Source: Burkholderiaceae bacterium (lineage in GTDB: Bacteria; Pseudomonadota; Gammaproteobacteria; Burkholderiales; Burkholderiaceae_C). Taken from it: a stretch of DNA of 63,221 bases. The stretch lies in NCBI GenBank assembly GCA_030654805.1, contig JAURWR010000090.1, forward strand, positions 1 to 63,221, in the 5' to 3' direction. Position numbers and translations under genes: made by a program. Of the stretch, positions 8,643-17,784 are shown piece by piece (the stretch's first letter is position 1; every line of letters starts with the position of its first letter). A model generated the notes under the pieces. The model ran no database searches. It saw nothing but the letters and a program-made list of their open reading frames with translations, and had not been told where the DNA came from.

Positions 8643-9854
8643 TCAGGCGGCCGCCTCAGTCAATAGCTCGAATACTGGTCGATACCGTGCGACTGAGCTC
8701 GACCAGCTGCGCTCACGCTCAACGAACTTGCGCCCTGCCAGCCTCAAGCGAGGCCAATCTGCCCGGTGCTCGAGCAGCGTATCAACCGCATCGGCCAGGG
8801 CATCCCGGCTACCCGCCTTGAAGAGCCAGCCCGTTTCTCCATGGCATATCAGTTCCTTGTGACCGCCCACGTCGCTGGCCACAAGCAGACGGCCTTGCGC
8901 CATCGCCTCCAGCGGCTTGAGCGGCGTCACGAGTTCGGTCAGGCGCATCGAATGCCGCGGGTAGACAAGGACATCCACCAGGTCGTAGTAACGCTGCACT
9001 TCGGCATGCGGGACGCGTCCGGTGAACACGACCTTGTCGGCCACTCCGAGCGCGACGGCCTGCGCACGCAGCGCCGCATCCTGCGGCCCGCCGCCGACCA
9101 GCAGCAGGCGCAGCTCGGGACGTCGGCGGAGCATCTGCGGTAGTGCGTCTAGAAGCAGATCGAGCCCTTCGTAGGCATAGAACGATCCGATGAAACCGAG
9201 CACAGTCGCCCCCTGCAGACCCAGATCGGCCTTGAGCGATTCATCGGGCGTGCCTTCGGTGTCGAACGCGTCGATATCGACAGCATTCGGAATCACCGTG
9301 ACCTTCGATGCAGGAATGCCACGCGCGGCGATATCGCTGCGCAGGCCTTCACAGATGGTGAACACATGTTGTGCCTGACGCAGCGCATGGGTCTCGAGCC
9401 GGCGAGTCAGGCGGTATCGCAGGCTGCCTTCGATCGTGGTGCCGTGATCGACAGCCGCGTCCTCCCAGAACGCACGAACTTCGTAGACGACGGGGATGCC
9501 GAGCTGGCGACCGACACGCAGCGCGGGGATGGCATTCAGCACGGGGGAGTGCGCATGGAGGATATGCGGACGAACCTGCTGCGCAACTTCCAGCAAGCGG
9601 GATTGCGTCTGTTTCATCATCGCGATTTCGGCCAGGCCCGGCAGCCGGGCTCCTGACGGCACAGACGTGCGATAGAAATGCCAGCCGTCGACGGTTTCCT
9701 CGGGAGCCGAAGACTCCGTGTGCTTCGGGCTGGTCAGATGATGCGTTTCCCAACCGAGGAGTCTCTGCTCACGAAGGATGGACAAGGTGCGGAACGTGTA
9801 CCCGCTGTGCAGCGGAATCGAATGATCCAGCACGTGAAGAACTCGAAGGGTCAT
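8643..9854 (-). CDS. Family 4 glycosyltransferase, exosortase A-associated type
   Basis: This 403-residue GT-B enzyme starts RVLHVLDHSIPLHSGYTFR, the N-terminal signature of a family seen almost only in XrtA loci, and it carries VLGFIGSFYAYEGLDLLLDAL and the donor-site region RLTELVTPLKPLEAMAQGRLLVASDVGGHKELI. It should act in the cytoplasm on the lipid-linked repeat unit. The start overlaps the end of the asparagine-synthase-like gene (ATGA at 9851-9854), so translation is coupled. Confidence 0.9.
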   Translation of the reverse strand: MTLRVLHVLDHSIPLHSGYTFRTLSILREQRLLGWETHHLTSPKHTESSAPEETVDGWHFYRTSVPSGARLPGLAEIAMMKQTQSRLLEVAQQVRPHILHAHSPVLNAIPALRVGRQLGIPVVYEVRAFWEDAAVDHGTTIEGSLRYRLTRRLETHALRQAQHVFTICEGLRSDIAARGIPASKVTVIPNAVDIDAFDTEGTPDESLKADLGLQGATVLGFIGSFYAYEGLDLLLDALPQMLRRRPELRLLLVGGGPQDAALRAQAVALGVADKVVFTGRVPHAEVQRYYDLVDVLVYPRHSMRLTELVTPLKPLEAMAQGRLLVASDVGGHKELICHGETGWLFKAGSRDALADAVDTLLEHRADWPRLRLAGRKFVERERSWSSSVARYRPVFELLTEAAA

Positions 9855-11809
9855 GCCAGTGCCACCGCCGCGTGCATGTCACCGATGCTCGGCGCCGAAG
9901 CGTCATCGACCACATTGCGCAAGAAGGCCTCGAACATCAGCAAGGTCCACAGCGGCGCGCTGTGGTCGCTCGCGCCACTCTGATGTGCCTCGACCAGATG
10001 CTGCAGGTACGGCCGATCGAACCAGCCTGTCGATGCCAGACGTTCGCCGAGCACCGCGTCGCGAACACGCTGCTTCAGCGGACCGCGGAACCAGCGCGCG
10101 AGCGGCACGCTGAATCCCATCTTCGGGCGGTACAGGACATCGTCCGGCAACTGCGGCTCCATCGCCTTCTTCAGCAGGAACTTACCTTCCTGACCACGGA
10201 CCTTCATCGATGACGGCAGGGTCGCCAGCCATTCGATCAGCTTGTGATCCATCAGCGGCTCGCGCACCTCAAGGGAATGAGCCATGCTGGCGCGGTCGAC
10301 CTTGGTGTTGATGTCGCCGACCAGGTAGGTCTTCAAGTCGAGATACTGGATCAGCGCCAGCGGGTCGTCAGTGCGTGCACGGCCGGCGTGGAAGTCGAAT
10401 ACCTCTTGCGCGCTGTAGCCCGCCAGCTCGCGCTTCAGCGCAGGACTGAATAGCTTGGCGCGCATCGGGCCACGCAGGATCGACACCGAGTGAAAGTAGG
10501 CCTCGACCGCAGTACGAGACATACCTTCAAAGGTGGTTTTTGCCCGAAGCACGCGCGGTGCCCAGTCGGCCTTCGGGTAGACGCGACCCAGCAATCCGAA
10601 CAGCGGCTGGCGGATCCCGGCAGGCAAGGCCGAGCGCATGCGTTCTTCCATCAGGTGCAATCGGTAACGCCGGTAACCGCCGAAAGTTTCGTCCCCGCCA
10701 TCTCCCGACAGCGCGACGGTCACGTGCTTGCGCGCCAGCTGGCACACGCGGTAGGTCGGGATGGCGGAACTGTCGGCGTAAGGTTCGTCGTACAGGCGCG
10801 CCAGGGTGTCGATGAGATCGAAATCGTCGGACTTCACCGTCTCGACACGATGATTGGTGGCATAGCGCGATGCCACCATCGCAGCGAATTCGCTCTCGTT
10901 GAATTTCGGGTCGTCGAACGCGATGGAGCAGGTATTGACCGGACCGTCAGACAGCCCCGCCATGGTCGCCACCACCGCGCTGGAATCGACGCCGCCCGAC
11001 AGGAATGCGCCCAGCGGCACCTCCGAAATCATGCGCAGGCGCACGGATTCCTGAAGCTGCCGCTGCAATTCGGCGCAGGCATCCTCCTGGCCAATGGGGT
11101 TGTCCAGCGTGAAGTTCACATCCCAGTATTCACGCGGCTCACCCACCGGCTCGCCGCGACGAATGGCCAGCGCGTGCGCAGGTGGCAGCTTGCGCGCCTG
11201 GCGAAACACGGTGCGCGGCTCGGCAACGTAACCGAGCGCGAAATACTCTTCGATGGCGAGCGGGTCGATGTCGCGTTTCAGGGCGCTGCCCTGCGGCCCC
11301 CGATAGGCCAGCAGCGACTTCAGCTCGCTGCCGAACAGCAGGGTGCCGTCGTCCAGCAGCGCGTAGTACAGCGGCTTGACGCCCATGCGATCGCGAGCCA
11401 TGAAGAGGGTCTGGCGATTGCGGTCCCACAGCACGAATGCGAACATGCCACGAAAGCGCTCGACACAAGCCTCGCCCCACTGCTCCCAGGCGTGCACGAT
11501 GACCTCGGTATCGCTCTTGGTGTGAAAGCGGTGTCCGGCGGCCTGCAGTTCGGGGATCAGCTCCTGATAGTTGTAGATCTCGCCGTTGAAGACCACCACC
11601 ACCGAACCGTCTTCATTGAACAGCGGCTGTTGACCCGTGGCCAAGTCGATGATGGACAACCGCCGGTGGCCGAAACCCACACCCGGCTCGGTGTGCAGGC
11701 TGCCCTCATCGGGGCCGCGGTGAAACTGGGAGTCGTTCATGCGCTGCAGGACAGCTCGGTCGAGTTCGCGTGAACCCCGAGTGTCGAAAATGCCGGTGAT
11801 GCCGCACAT
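9851..11809 (-). CDS. Asparagine synthase-like glutamine amidotransferase of XrtA loci
   Basis: At 652 residues the protein has the two-domain layout of class B asparagine synthetases. Cys2 is the glutaminase nucleophile (MCGITGIFD), with FHRGPDEG and GHRRLSIIDL further on. The synthetase domain has the pyrophosphate loop GAFLSGGVDSSAVVATMA and the SGDGGDETFGGYRRY segment. Enzymes of this type in exopolysaccharide loci are thought to amidate a carboxylate, for example on a uronic acid or a linked amino acid, using glutamine. The ATG at 11809 is fixed by the requirement for Cys at position 2 after Met removal. The acceptor is not known. Confidence 0.92.
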   Translation of the reverse strand: MCGITGIFDTRGSRELDRAVLQRMNDSQFHRGPDEGSLHTEPGVGFGHRRLSIIDLATGQQPLFNEDGSVVVVFNGEIYNYQELIPELQAAGHRFHTKSDTEVIVHAWEQWGEACVERFRGMFAFVLWDRNRQTLFMARDRMGVKPLYYALLDDGTLLFGSELKSLLAYRGPQGSALKRDIDPLAIEEYFALGYVAEPRTVFRQARKLPPAHALAIRRGEPVGEPREYWDVNFTLDNPIGQEDACAELQRQLQESVRLRMISEVPLGAFLSGGVDSSAVVATMAGLSDGPVNTCSIAFDDPKFNESEFAAMVASRYATNHRVETVKSDDFDLIDTLARLYDEPYADSSAIPTYRVCQLARKHVTVALSGDGGDETFGGYRRYRLHLMEERMRSALPAGIRQPLFGLLGRVYPKADWAPRVLRAKTTFEGMSRTAVEAYFHSVSILRGPMRAKLFSPALKRELAGYSAQEVFDFHAGRARTDDPLALIQYLDLKTYLVGDINTKVDRASMAHSLEVREPLMDHKLIEWLATLPSSMKVRGQEGKFLLKKAMEPQLPDDVLYRPKMGFSVPLARWFRGPLKQRVRDAVLGERLASTGWFDRPYLQHLVEAHQSGASDHSAPLWTLLMFEAFLRNVVDDASAPSIGDMHAAVALA

Positions 11810-11814
11810 GCTGT

Positions 11815-12993
11815 TCAGTTCCGATTCACGTCGTGAGGTCCTCTTTCCGCAAGCAACTGCTCATAGAGGCGTTGATATGCACCCACCATCGCCGGCAGAC
11901 TGAACTGCTGCTCCACGCGTCTGCGCCCTGCTCCGCCCATCGCCTGGGCACGGGCCGGTTCGGCAGCCATTCGAAGCAATCCGTCAGCCAGCAACTCGGC
12001 ATTGCCCGCAGCCACCAGATCGCCGGTGCTGCCGCTGAGGACCAATTCGGCATTGCCGCCGACATCTGTAGCCAAAACAGGCAGACCACAGGCCATGCAC
12101 TCAAGGATGGTATTCGACACACCCTCTGCCAAGGAAGGCAGCACGAAGCAATCGAGCCCGCGCATGACATTTGGCACGTCCGCACGCTCGCCGGGCAACC
12201 AGGCCAGATGACCCACGCCCGCCGCGTCCAGCAGCGCCTGCGCCTCCGTGCGCAGCGGACCCTCGCCGACCATCACCAGGCGCATCCGATCGCGTTGTTC
12301 AGGCTGCAGCTGAAGCGCACGCACAAAAGCCTGAGCGAGCAGCGTCTGGGCCTTGACCGTCTGCATGCGACCCACCGTACCGAACACAAACAAATCCGGA
12401 CCTGAGAAGGGGCAACCGGGAATCGTGGGGCGCAGCCCGCTGCGTGGATGAAAGCGCTGGACATCGACGCCGTTGTAGATCTGCGCGATGCGCTTTTCCG
12501 GCACGCCGACCTTCTGATGAAGGTAGCTGCCCAGATCACGCGAAAGCGCCACATAGTGGTTCACGAAGGGCCGGTAAACACGACGCATCCACTGGTAACG
12601 GCGCCGGGTGCCATCCAGGTCATCGACATCGCGGCCGTGCTCTCCATGAATGCGAACCGGCACCCCTGCCAGCGTGGACGGCACCTGACACTCCAGGGCC
12701 GCCAGGTTTCGGGTATGCACGACTGCGGGCCGCATTTCCGCGAAGAGACGCTGCAGCCTGGGGTAGAGCTTCAGGCCGTGTCCCGGCGCCTTGTGCAGGG
12801 AAATCAGTGCAACGTCATCACGCTGGATGCGGGAAGCAAACTCGGGGACCACTTCGGTGAGGGCCACCACCGCATGCCTGAACACCGACGCGGGCATGTG
12901 GTTGATGAGGTTCACGACACCGTTTTCGAGACCCCCTGTGTCGAATCGATAGACCAGGTGCAGGACCAGGGGCCGCGAATCGAGTCGGTTCAT
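11815..12993 (-). CDS. Family 4 glycosyltransferase, PEP-CTERM/EpsH1-associated type
   Basis: The 392-residue enzyme begins LVLHLVYRFDTGGLENGVVNLIN, the start of the sugar transferase group specific to exosortase loci (TIGR03088-like). It also carries VFGTVGRMQTVKAQTLL and the donor-site block GLDCFVLPSLAEGVSNTILECMACGLPVLATDVGGN. It is a cytoplasmic retaining GT-B glycosyltransferase. A 38-bp gap separates it from the exosortase gene and 5 bp from the amidotransferase gene. The sugar transferred is not known. Confidence 0.9.
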   Translation of the reverse strand: MNRLDSRPLVLHLVYRFDTGGLENGVVNLINHMPASVFRHAVVALTEVVPEFASRIQRDDVALISLHKAPGHGLKLYPRLQRLFAEMRPAVVHTRNLAALECQVPSTLAGVPVRIHGEHGRDVDDLDGTRRRYQWMRRVYRPFVNHYVALSRDLGSYLHQKVGVPEKRIAQIYNGVDVQRFHPRSGLRPTIPGCPFSGPDLFVFGTVGRMQTVKAQTLLAQAFVRALQLQPEQRDRMRLVMVGEGPLRTEAQALLDAAGVGHLAWLPGERADVPNVMRGLDCFVLPSLAEGVSNTILECMACGLPVLATDVGGNAELVLSGSTGDLVAAGNAELLADGLLRMAAEPARAQAMGGAGRRRVEQQFSLPAMVGAYQRLYEQLLAERGPHDVNRN

Positions 12994-13031
12994 TGACAGT
13001 TCCGCTCGCTGTAATTCAACGCAGCCGGGAT

Positions 13032-14609
13032 TCAGCGTGCATCACGAGTTTTCTGCAGGAGTGCATTCAATGGTTCTAGGTTGTCTTGGACGAATGCCTT
13101 GAGCGTCCCGTTCGAGGCCTCCACGCTGTCGCCATCCGCATACAGGACGATGGCAGCGCCTTCGTCACCCCGGCCCTCCAAGCGAGCAAGCCCACCGTGG
13201 ATCTTGGCAGCCACATCGCCCGCAACAAACTGCCCGTCGATCCAGTAGACGCGCCAGACGACGAGATGCGGCCGGCGCTCGGTGGCGGACTGAGACTTGC
13301 CAAGGATCTCGGCCGTGCTGAAGGTGATTGATTGCGTCCCGAGGGTCATGCCCCGGGGCCCGCCAACCATCAGGTTCCAGTCGCTCCTCATCGGCACCAG
13401 CACATTGGTCGAACTGACCAGTTTGCGTTCATCGCTCTGACCACGGTAATACGCGATGTGCAGTCCCACCGTGCCCGCCGGAGCCGCATAGGCCTGCGCA
13501 GCTTCAGAGGATGGATTGATGAAGATCGGCGCCCAGGAGACGATATTCGCTCCGTTCTCAGACCAACCACCTCCCAGTTGAGCGGGCAACTCGATCACCG
13601 CTTCGGAAGCGGAACTCTCGGATCGCTGCACGCCAAACAAGGCAATGTGAGGCAAGGCCGCAACGAAGACTCCGGCGAGCATCCATGCGAACAATGGGCT
13701 GGCGCGCCCTGCAGATGCTTGCCCGGAGTGACTGCCCTTCGTGGACGATTGAACTCCCGATGGTCCTGGATCCGGCTCGGACCACCGTGATCCGACCAAG
13801 AACATCAGGAAGATGATCACGCCAAAGAAGACCCAGCCATAAACAATGTGATCCACGCCGGTGGCGAGCTTGTTGCCCGAGAAATGAGCCAGCATCACGA
13901 TCATGTAGGCACGCAGCCAGTTGGCCAGCACGGGCATCACCAACGAGAACAGCATGAAGGCAGCACGCCGCCCATGCGACTGGTAATTGAGGTAGGCAAA
14001 CAGCGTCCCCACCATGAAGGACGCCATCAAATAACGAACACCGCTGCATTCGTCGATCACCGACCAGTTGCCGCTCGGTATGACGAACTGCTGGCCTTCC
14101 CGGAACACCGGCACCCCGGAGATCTGCAGCGCAGACACGGTGAAGTCTGCGGTGAGGTGCATCATGGTCGGAACAACGAACTCGCCGAACGGCACCGCGA
14201 AGAACAGGAACAGCAACGGAAAAAGGATCGCGGAAGCCACCTCGAGCCCCAAAACGAGCGGAACGGCCATCAAGAGCATCGCCACCAGCGCGAACTGCGA
14301 TGCAACATCGACGAGGATCAGATCGGACAGCAGCCAGATCAGGGCTGTCGCCAGCATCGGCACCAGCAGCCAGGGCTGCGGACCAGGCGTTAAGTCGGCC
14401 AGGCGGTCACGCTGGCGCCAGACCAGCCACAAGACGATGGGAACAACCAGCAAGCAGTGCGCAAAAGTCTCCGATCGCCACCAGATGCCCGTCATGACCA
14501 GAGCGGTATCGCGATAGAGCAACAGGATGGCAGCCGCAAGCAGCAGGAACGCAGGCAGCGCGGTGCGCCATCCGGAAGCGATGCGAAGGTCGGCAGGTAC
14601 GGCACTCAT
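13032..14609 (-). CDS. xrtA: Exosortase A fused to an EpsI domain
   Basis: The 525-residue protein has about eight membrane segments in its first 280 residues, with the exosortase catalytic residues visible: Cys188 in DECSGVRY, Arg233 in NWLRAY and His254 in VDHIVYGW. A linker rich in Ser and Gly is followed by one more membrane segment and a C-terminal periplasmic EpsI-like domain (about residues 310-525, with AYYRGQSDERKLVSSTN). Exosortases cleave PEP-CTERM tails and probably hand the protein to a glycan or lipid anchor, by analogy with sortase and archaeosortase. The fusion of XrtA with EpsI is common in this group. The downstream neighbours are the asparagine-synthase-like and glycosyltransferase genes of the same locus. 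Confidence 0.95.
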   Translation of the reverse strand: MSAVPADLRIASGWRTALPAFLLLAAAILLLYRDTALVMTGIWWRSETFAHCLLVVPIVLWLVWRQRDRLADLTPGPQPWLLVPMLATALIWLLSDLILVDVASQFALVAMLLMAVPLVLGLEVASAILFPLLFLFFAVPFGEFVVPTMMHLTADFTVSALQISGVPVFREGQQFVIPSGNWSVIDECSGVRYLMASFMVGTLFAYLNYQSHGRRAAFMLFSLVMPVLANWLRAYMIVMLAHFSGNKLATGVDHIVYGWVFFGVIIFLMFLVGSRWSEPDPGPSGVQSSTKGSHSGQASAGRASPLFAWMLAGVFVAALPHIALFGVQRSESSASEAVIELPAQLGGGWSENGANIVSWAPIFINPSSEAAQAYAAPAGTVGLHIAYYRGQSDERKLVSSTNVLVPMRSDWNLMVGGPRGMTLGTQSITFSTAEILGKSQSATERRPHLVVWRVYWIDGQFVAGDVAAKIHGGLARLEGRGDEGAAIVLYADGDSVEASNGTLKAFVQDNLEPLNALLQKTRDAR

Positions 14610-14627
14610 GGTGATGATTCCAGTCGG

Positions 14628-15845
14628 TCAGGCCGCCAGCGATTGCCGGACGCACAACGGGGCAAGGTGGCGCTCGAACGCCGACAGGTGTGCATCCCAG
14701 CTGTAGTCACGCTGCACACACAGCCGGCCGGCAAGGCCGATGCTGGCGGCTCGCGCAGGTTCGCAAAGCAACGCATCCACCTCGCGAACAAACGCGTCGG
14801 CGTCGGCAGCACAGACCAGTTCGACGTCAGGCCGCGCCGCGATGGCTCCGGCACATTCCTGCGCCGCCACCACCGGCCGGCCCATCGCCATGGCCTCGAG
14901 AATCTTGTTCTGGATGCCCCGCGCCAGGCGAAGCGGTGCCACGACGACGGCAGCGTGTTGAAGATATGGACGCATGTCGGGTACGGTGCCTGTGACACTG
15001 ACGGCGGGACCAGCCAAGGCACGAACAGCAGGGCTCGGATTGCGGCCCGCAATGTGCAATCTCAGCGTCGGCCATCGATCTCGAAGTCGAGGCAGCACGT
15101 CGCGGGTGAACCAGGTAACGGCATCGATGTTGGGCCAATAGTCCATGGCGCCGGTGAAGACAAGTGGGATTTCGTCGACAGAGAAAGGCGATTCGCGCGC
15201 TGGATCCGGCGAAAAATATTCGGCATCGACCCCGTTGCACATAGCTTCGCACTTGCCGGCACTTTCGGGCGCCATGCTGCGGAAGAGTGCAGTTTCCTTC
15301 TCTGTCACGAAGAACGAGCGTGTCGCGCGTGAAGCGAGCGTCCGTTCGTAGGCGAGCAGTTCCCGACCCTCACGCCGGTAAAGCCACGACATCGGCCAGC
15401 GGTGATGCGCTGCGTATTCAGTCCACTTGGCTGAGTCGACATCGACAAAATCGACCAGCATCGGTAAGCCCGTCCCCTCGGCGTGCTGAGCCATGGACGA
15501 CGAGAAGATCACCGCAGCATCGATGCGCTCTCTGCGCGTGGTGTTGCGCACCCATTGCTGGAGAGCGGCATCGCGGTAGTAGCGCAGTGTGAGTGCTTCA
15601 CCATCCATCAGGCCAGCCAGACTGGAGATGCGGGCGCGTGCCGGATGCAGCCTGGTGACATGCAATTCGGCACACAGGCTTCGCAGCGTTTCGACGTGGG
15701 CCTCATCCTCTGGATCGTCGACGAATGTCCCGACGAAGACACGATGGCTCGCAACCAGGTGCTTCAACAGGTGGTACGACCGTACCTTGTCACCCTTGTT
15801 CGGTGGATACGGCAGTCGGTGCACCAGGTACAGCAGATTGGCCAC
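14628..15845 (-). CDS. Glycosyltransferase, PEP-CTERM/EpsH1 system type
   Basis: The protein (405 residues from a GTG at 15845) begins ANLLYLVHRLPYPPNKGDKVRSYHLL, which is the start of a TIGR03087-like sugar transferase group. Its donor-binding half has VFTGAMDYWPNIDAVTWF and VVVAPLRLARGIQNKILEAMAMGRPVVAAQ. GTG is preferred over longer readings because it lies 6 bp after the FemAB stop and directly precedes the conserved first strand. The enzyme is expected in the cytoplasm, acting on the lipid-linked glycan. Confidence 0.88.
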   Translation of the reverse strand: MANLLYLVHRLPYPPNKGDKVRSYHLLKHLVASHRVFVGTFVDDPEDEAHVETLRSLCAELHVTRLHPARARISSLAGLMDGEALTLRYYRDAALQQWVRNTTRRERIDAAVIFSSSMAQHAEGTGLPMLVDFVDVDSAKWTEYAAHHRWPMSWLYRREGRELLAYERTLASRATRSFFVTEKETALFRSMAPESAGKCEAMCNGVDAEYFSPDPARESPFSVDEIPLVFTGAMDYWPNIDAVTWFTRDVLPRLRDRWPTLRLHIAGRNPSPAVRALAGPAVSVTGTVPDMRPYLQHAAVVVAPLRLARGIQNKILEAMAMGRPVVAAQECAGAIAARPDVELVCAADADAFVREVDALLCEPARAASIGLAGRLCVQRDYSWDAHLSAFERHLAPLCVRQSLAA

Positions 15846-15850
15846 GCCGA

Positions 15851-16888
15851 CTACCCAAGATTGCGAACGACGAAGGGCCCGAGCCAGTTCGCCAGGCCGA
15901 TCGGCATGCGACGCCATGCTTCGATCATCAGACGAAACTTGGCATTGGCCGGGTTGTTCTGCGGCACTGCATCGCGCTTGTAGAGGCGATATTCGTAATG
16001 CAGTGGCGAGGGTTCGAAGCCCCAGTTCTTCTTGAACGAGAAAGAACCCGTTCCCTGCTTGCTGCGGCCGTAATCGAAGACCTTGATGCCTCTCGCGCAC
16101 GACATCCGCATCAGTTCCCAGTACTTGAAGTCGTTCGCCGCGAGGTCACGTGCAGATTCATCGTCGCCGGCGTAATACGGGAGGACTTCGTCACGAAAGT
16201 AGAAGCTGAGGACCGTGCTCAAGGCCCGACCGTCGGGAGCGCTGACGGTCAGCACGTCGCAGTCCGCACCGAACTGATCACGCAAGGCCTGAAAGTACTT
16301 CTTGGGAAGCGCCGGGGTCCCGTGGCGGTGAACGTTGTCGGCATACAGCGCGAAGAATCGATCGACGCCTGGATCGATGTCGCTTCGCAGTTCATTCTTG
16401 ATGCCCTTGCGCACCATCGCCCGCTGCTTGCGAGGGATGGCAAGCATGTTGGCCTCGTCTTCGGGCAGGATGGCCTTGCGAAACGTGACGTAGAGGTCCT
16501 GCTTGGGCCAGTCGTCATGTCGGGCGTCGACGTGCCGCAGCTCAAGGTGATCAACACCCAATTGCTGCGCAATTCGTTGAGCCTCGTCTTCCAGGGCGCT
16601 TGCAGCGGCCGAGTCCGTCGCCGCCACACCGCCGTAGACCGCAAACGGCAGGCTGACCAGCGAGTTGCCGAACAGCATCGACTTGACATGCGCAAGTGGC
16701 AGCACTCCGTCGATGGTCCCGTCGGTTTCCGAATAGAGAAAGTAGGTGTCGTGGCGAAACACGGTCGCCATGATCTGCTGCCAGCCTGCGCGATGAAAGA
16801 AGGTCGCGGTCGGACAGGACAGGACGAATCGATCCCACCGCATCGCGGTCTCGGCATCGTGCAGGGACAGACTCTTTACGCTTGGCAC
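15851..16888 (-). CDS. FemAB-like acyl/aminoacyl transferase of XrtA loci
   Basis: The protein has two GNAT-like halves, as in the FemAB family. Visible markers are RWDRFVLSCPTATFFHRAGWQQIM at the start and, in the second half, AFRKAILPEDE... and DYGRSKQGTGSFSFKKNWGFEPSPLHYEYRL, the latter almost diagnostic for the exosortase-linked group. FemAB proteins use aminoacyl-tRNA to add amino acids; here the acceptor may be an amino sugar of the polysaccharide, but this is inference. The GTG at 16888 overlaps the deacetylase gene by 13 bp; no ATG lies between it and the conserved region, so the start remains somewhat uncertain. Confidence 0.85.
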   Translation of the reverse strand: MPSVKSLSLHDAETAMRWDRFVLSCPTATFFHRAGWQQIMATVFRHDTYFLYSETDGTIDGVLPLAHVKSMLFGNSLVSLPFAVYGGVAATDSAAASALEDEAQRIAQQLGVDHLELRHVDARHDDWPKQDLYVTFRKAILPEDEANMLAIPRKQRAMVRKGIKNELRSDIDPGVDRFFALYADNVHRHGTPALPKKYFQALRDQFGADCDVLTVSAPDGRALSTVLSFYFRDEVLPYYAGDDESARDLAANDFKYWELMRMSCARGIKVFDYGRSKQGTGSFSFKKNWGFEPSPLHYEYRLYKRDAVPQNNPANAKFRLMIEAWRRMPIGLANWLGPFVVRNLG

Positions 16889-17784
16889 GGATGGGACACC
16901 GAGGGCTGGCTGACTGCAAGCGGAACAGCTCGATTCAGAAAAATGTGATCCATTCGACCCCACCGGAAATCGCTCAACAGGCAATTCAGACGCTGCTCCA
17001 TGCGGTCGATGTTCACGTAGTGTCGAAACCGCGTCTTGCTGTCGATGCCATCGATGCGAGGCTGATCTATGTCGATTTCCCAAGGATGAAAGTAGAAGAC
17101 CGCAGACTCCCCATCGCGGGCATGAACCTGCCTCAGCATCCAGCGGGACACCGCATACGGCAGCAGCCTGAAATACCCACCACCGCTGGCAGGCAAGTTG
17201 CGGCCGAAGAGACGCAAGGTGGTGATCGGGATTTCCATCAAAGTGTCGTTGACTCGGTACGCGAAACGCGGCGCGTCAGGCATGCCGTAGTGATCGTGCT
17301 GGATCGGATAGATGCTGGAGCTGTAGCGGTAACCCGCACGGGCCAGGCAATCGAACGCCCAGAGGTTGTTGGTGCCGATTGAAAAACTCGGCGCCCGGTA
17401 CCCGGTCACTGCGGTCCCGCAGACATCCTCGAGAACCTGCTTGGCGCGCTCGATATCCGCCTTGAAGTCTGCCTCATTGAGGTCCGTCGCGCGTTGGTGC
17501 CCGTAGCCGTGGCTGGCAACTTCGTGACCTTGGTCCGCAATCTGGCGAATCAGCCGGGGGTAGCGGTCGGCTATCCAACCCAGGGTGAAGAACGTGGCCC
17601 GGGTCTGGTGCCGATCCAGAATCGAAAGGATGCGATCGACGTTGCGTTCGACCCGGCATTCCAGAAGATCCCAATCGCTTCTGGCGATGTAGGGAGCGAA
17701 GGCGGAAACCTGGAAGTAGTCCTCGACGTCGATCGTCAGGGCGTTGCTGATGGGAGCGTCCCGACTCGCGGCGGGCGGCTGCAT
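16876..17784 (-). CDS. Polysaccharide deacetylase, XrtA-associated
   Basis: This 302-residue NodB-fold protein has the catalytic set in view: TIDVEDYFQV (Asp19, Glu21-Asp22), ATFFTLGWIADRYP, EVASHGYGHQ (metal-binding His92 and His96), GYRAPSFSIG (the Arg-Ala-Pro motif) and FYFHPWEID (C-terminal His). It should remove N-acetyl groups from GlcNAc-type residues, in keeping with the adjacent UDP-GlcNAc 2-epimerase gene. No signal peptide is seen, so it may act on cytoplasmic intermediates. ATG at 17784 is set by the 1-bp stop/start overlap with the epimerase gene. Confidence 0.92.
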   Translation of the reverse strand: MQPPAASRDAPISNALTIDVEDYFQVSAFAPYIARSDWDLLECRVERNVDRILSILDRHQTRATFFTLGWIADRYPRLIRQIADQGHEVASHGYGHQRATDLNEADFKADIERAKQVLEDVCGTAVTGYRAPSFSIGTNNLWAFDCLARAGYRYSSSIYPIQHDHYGMPDAPRFAYRVNDTLMEIPITTLRLFGRNLPASGGGYFRLLPYAVSRWMLRQVHARDGESAVFYFHPWEIDIDQPRIDGIDSKTRFRHYVNIDRMEQRLNCLLSDFRWGRMDHIFLNRAVPLAVSQPSVSHPCQA

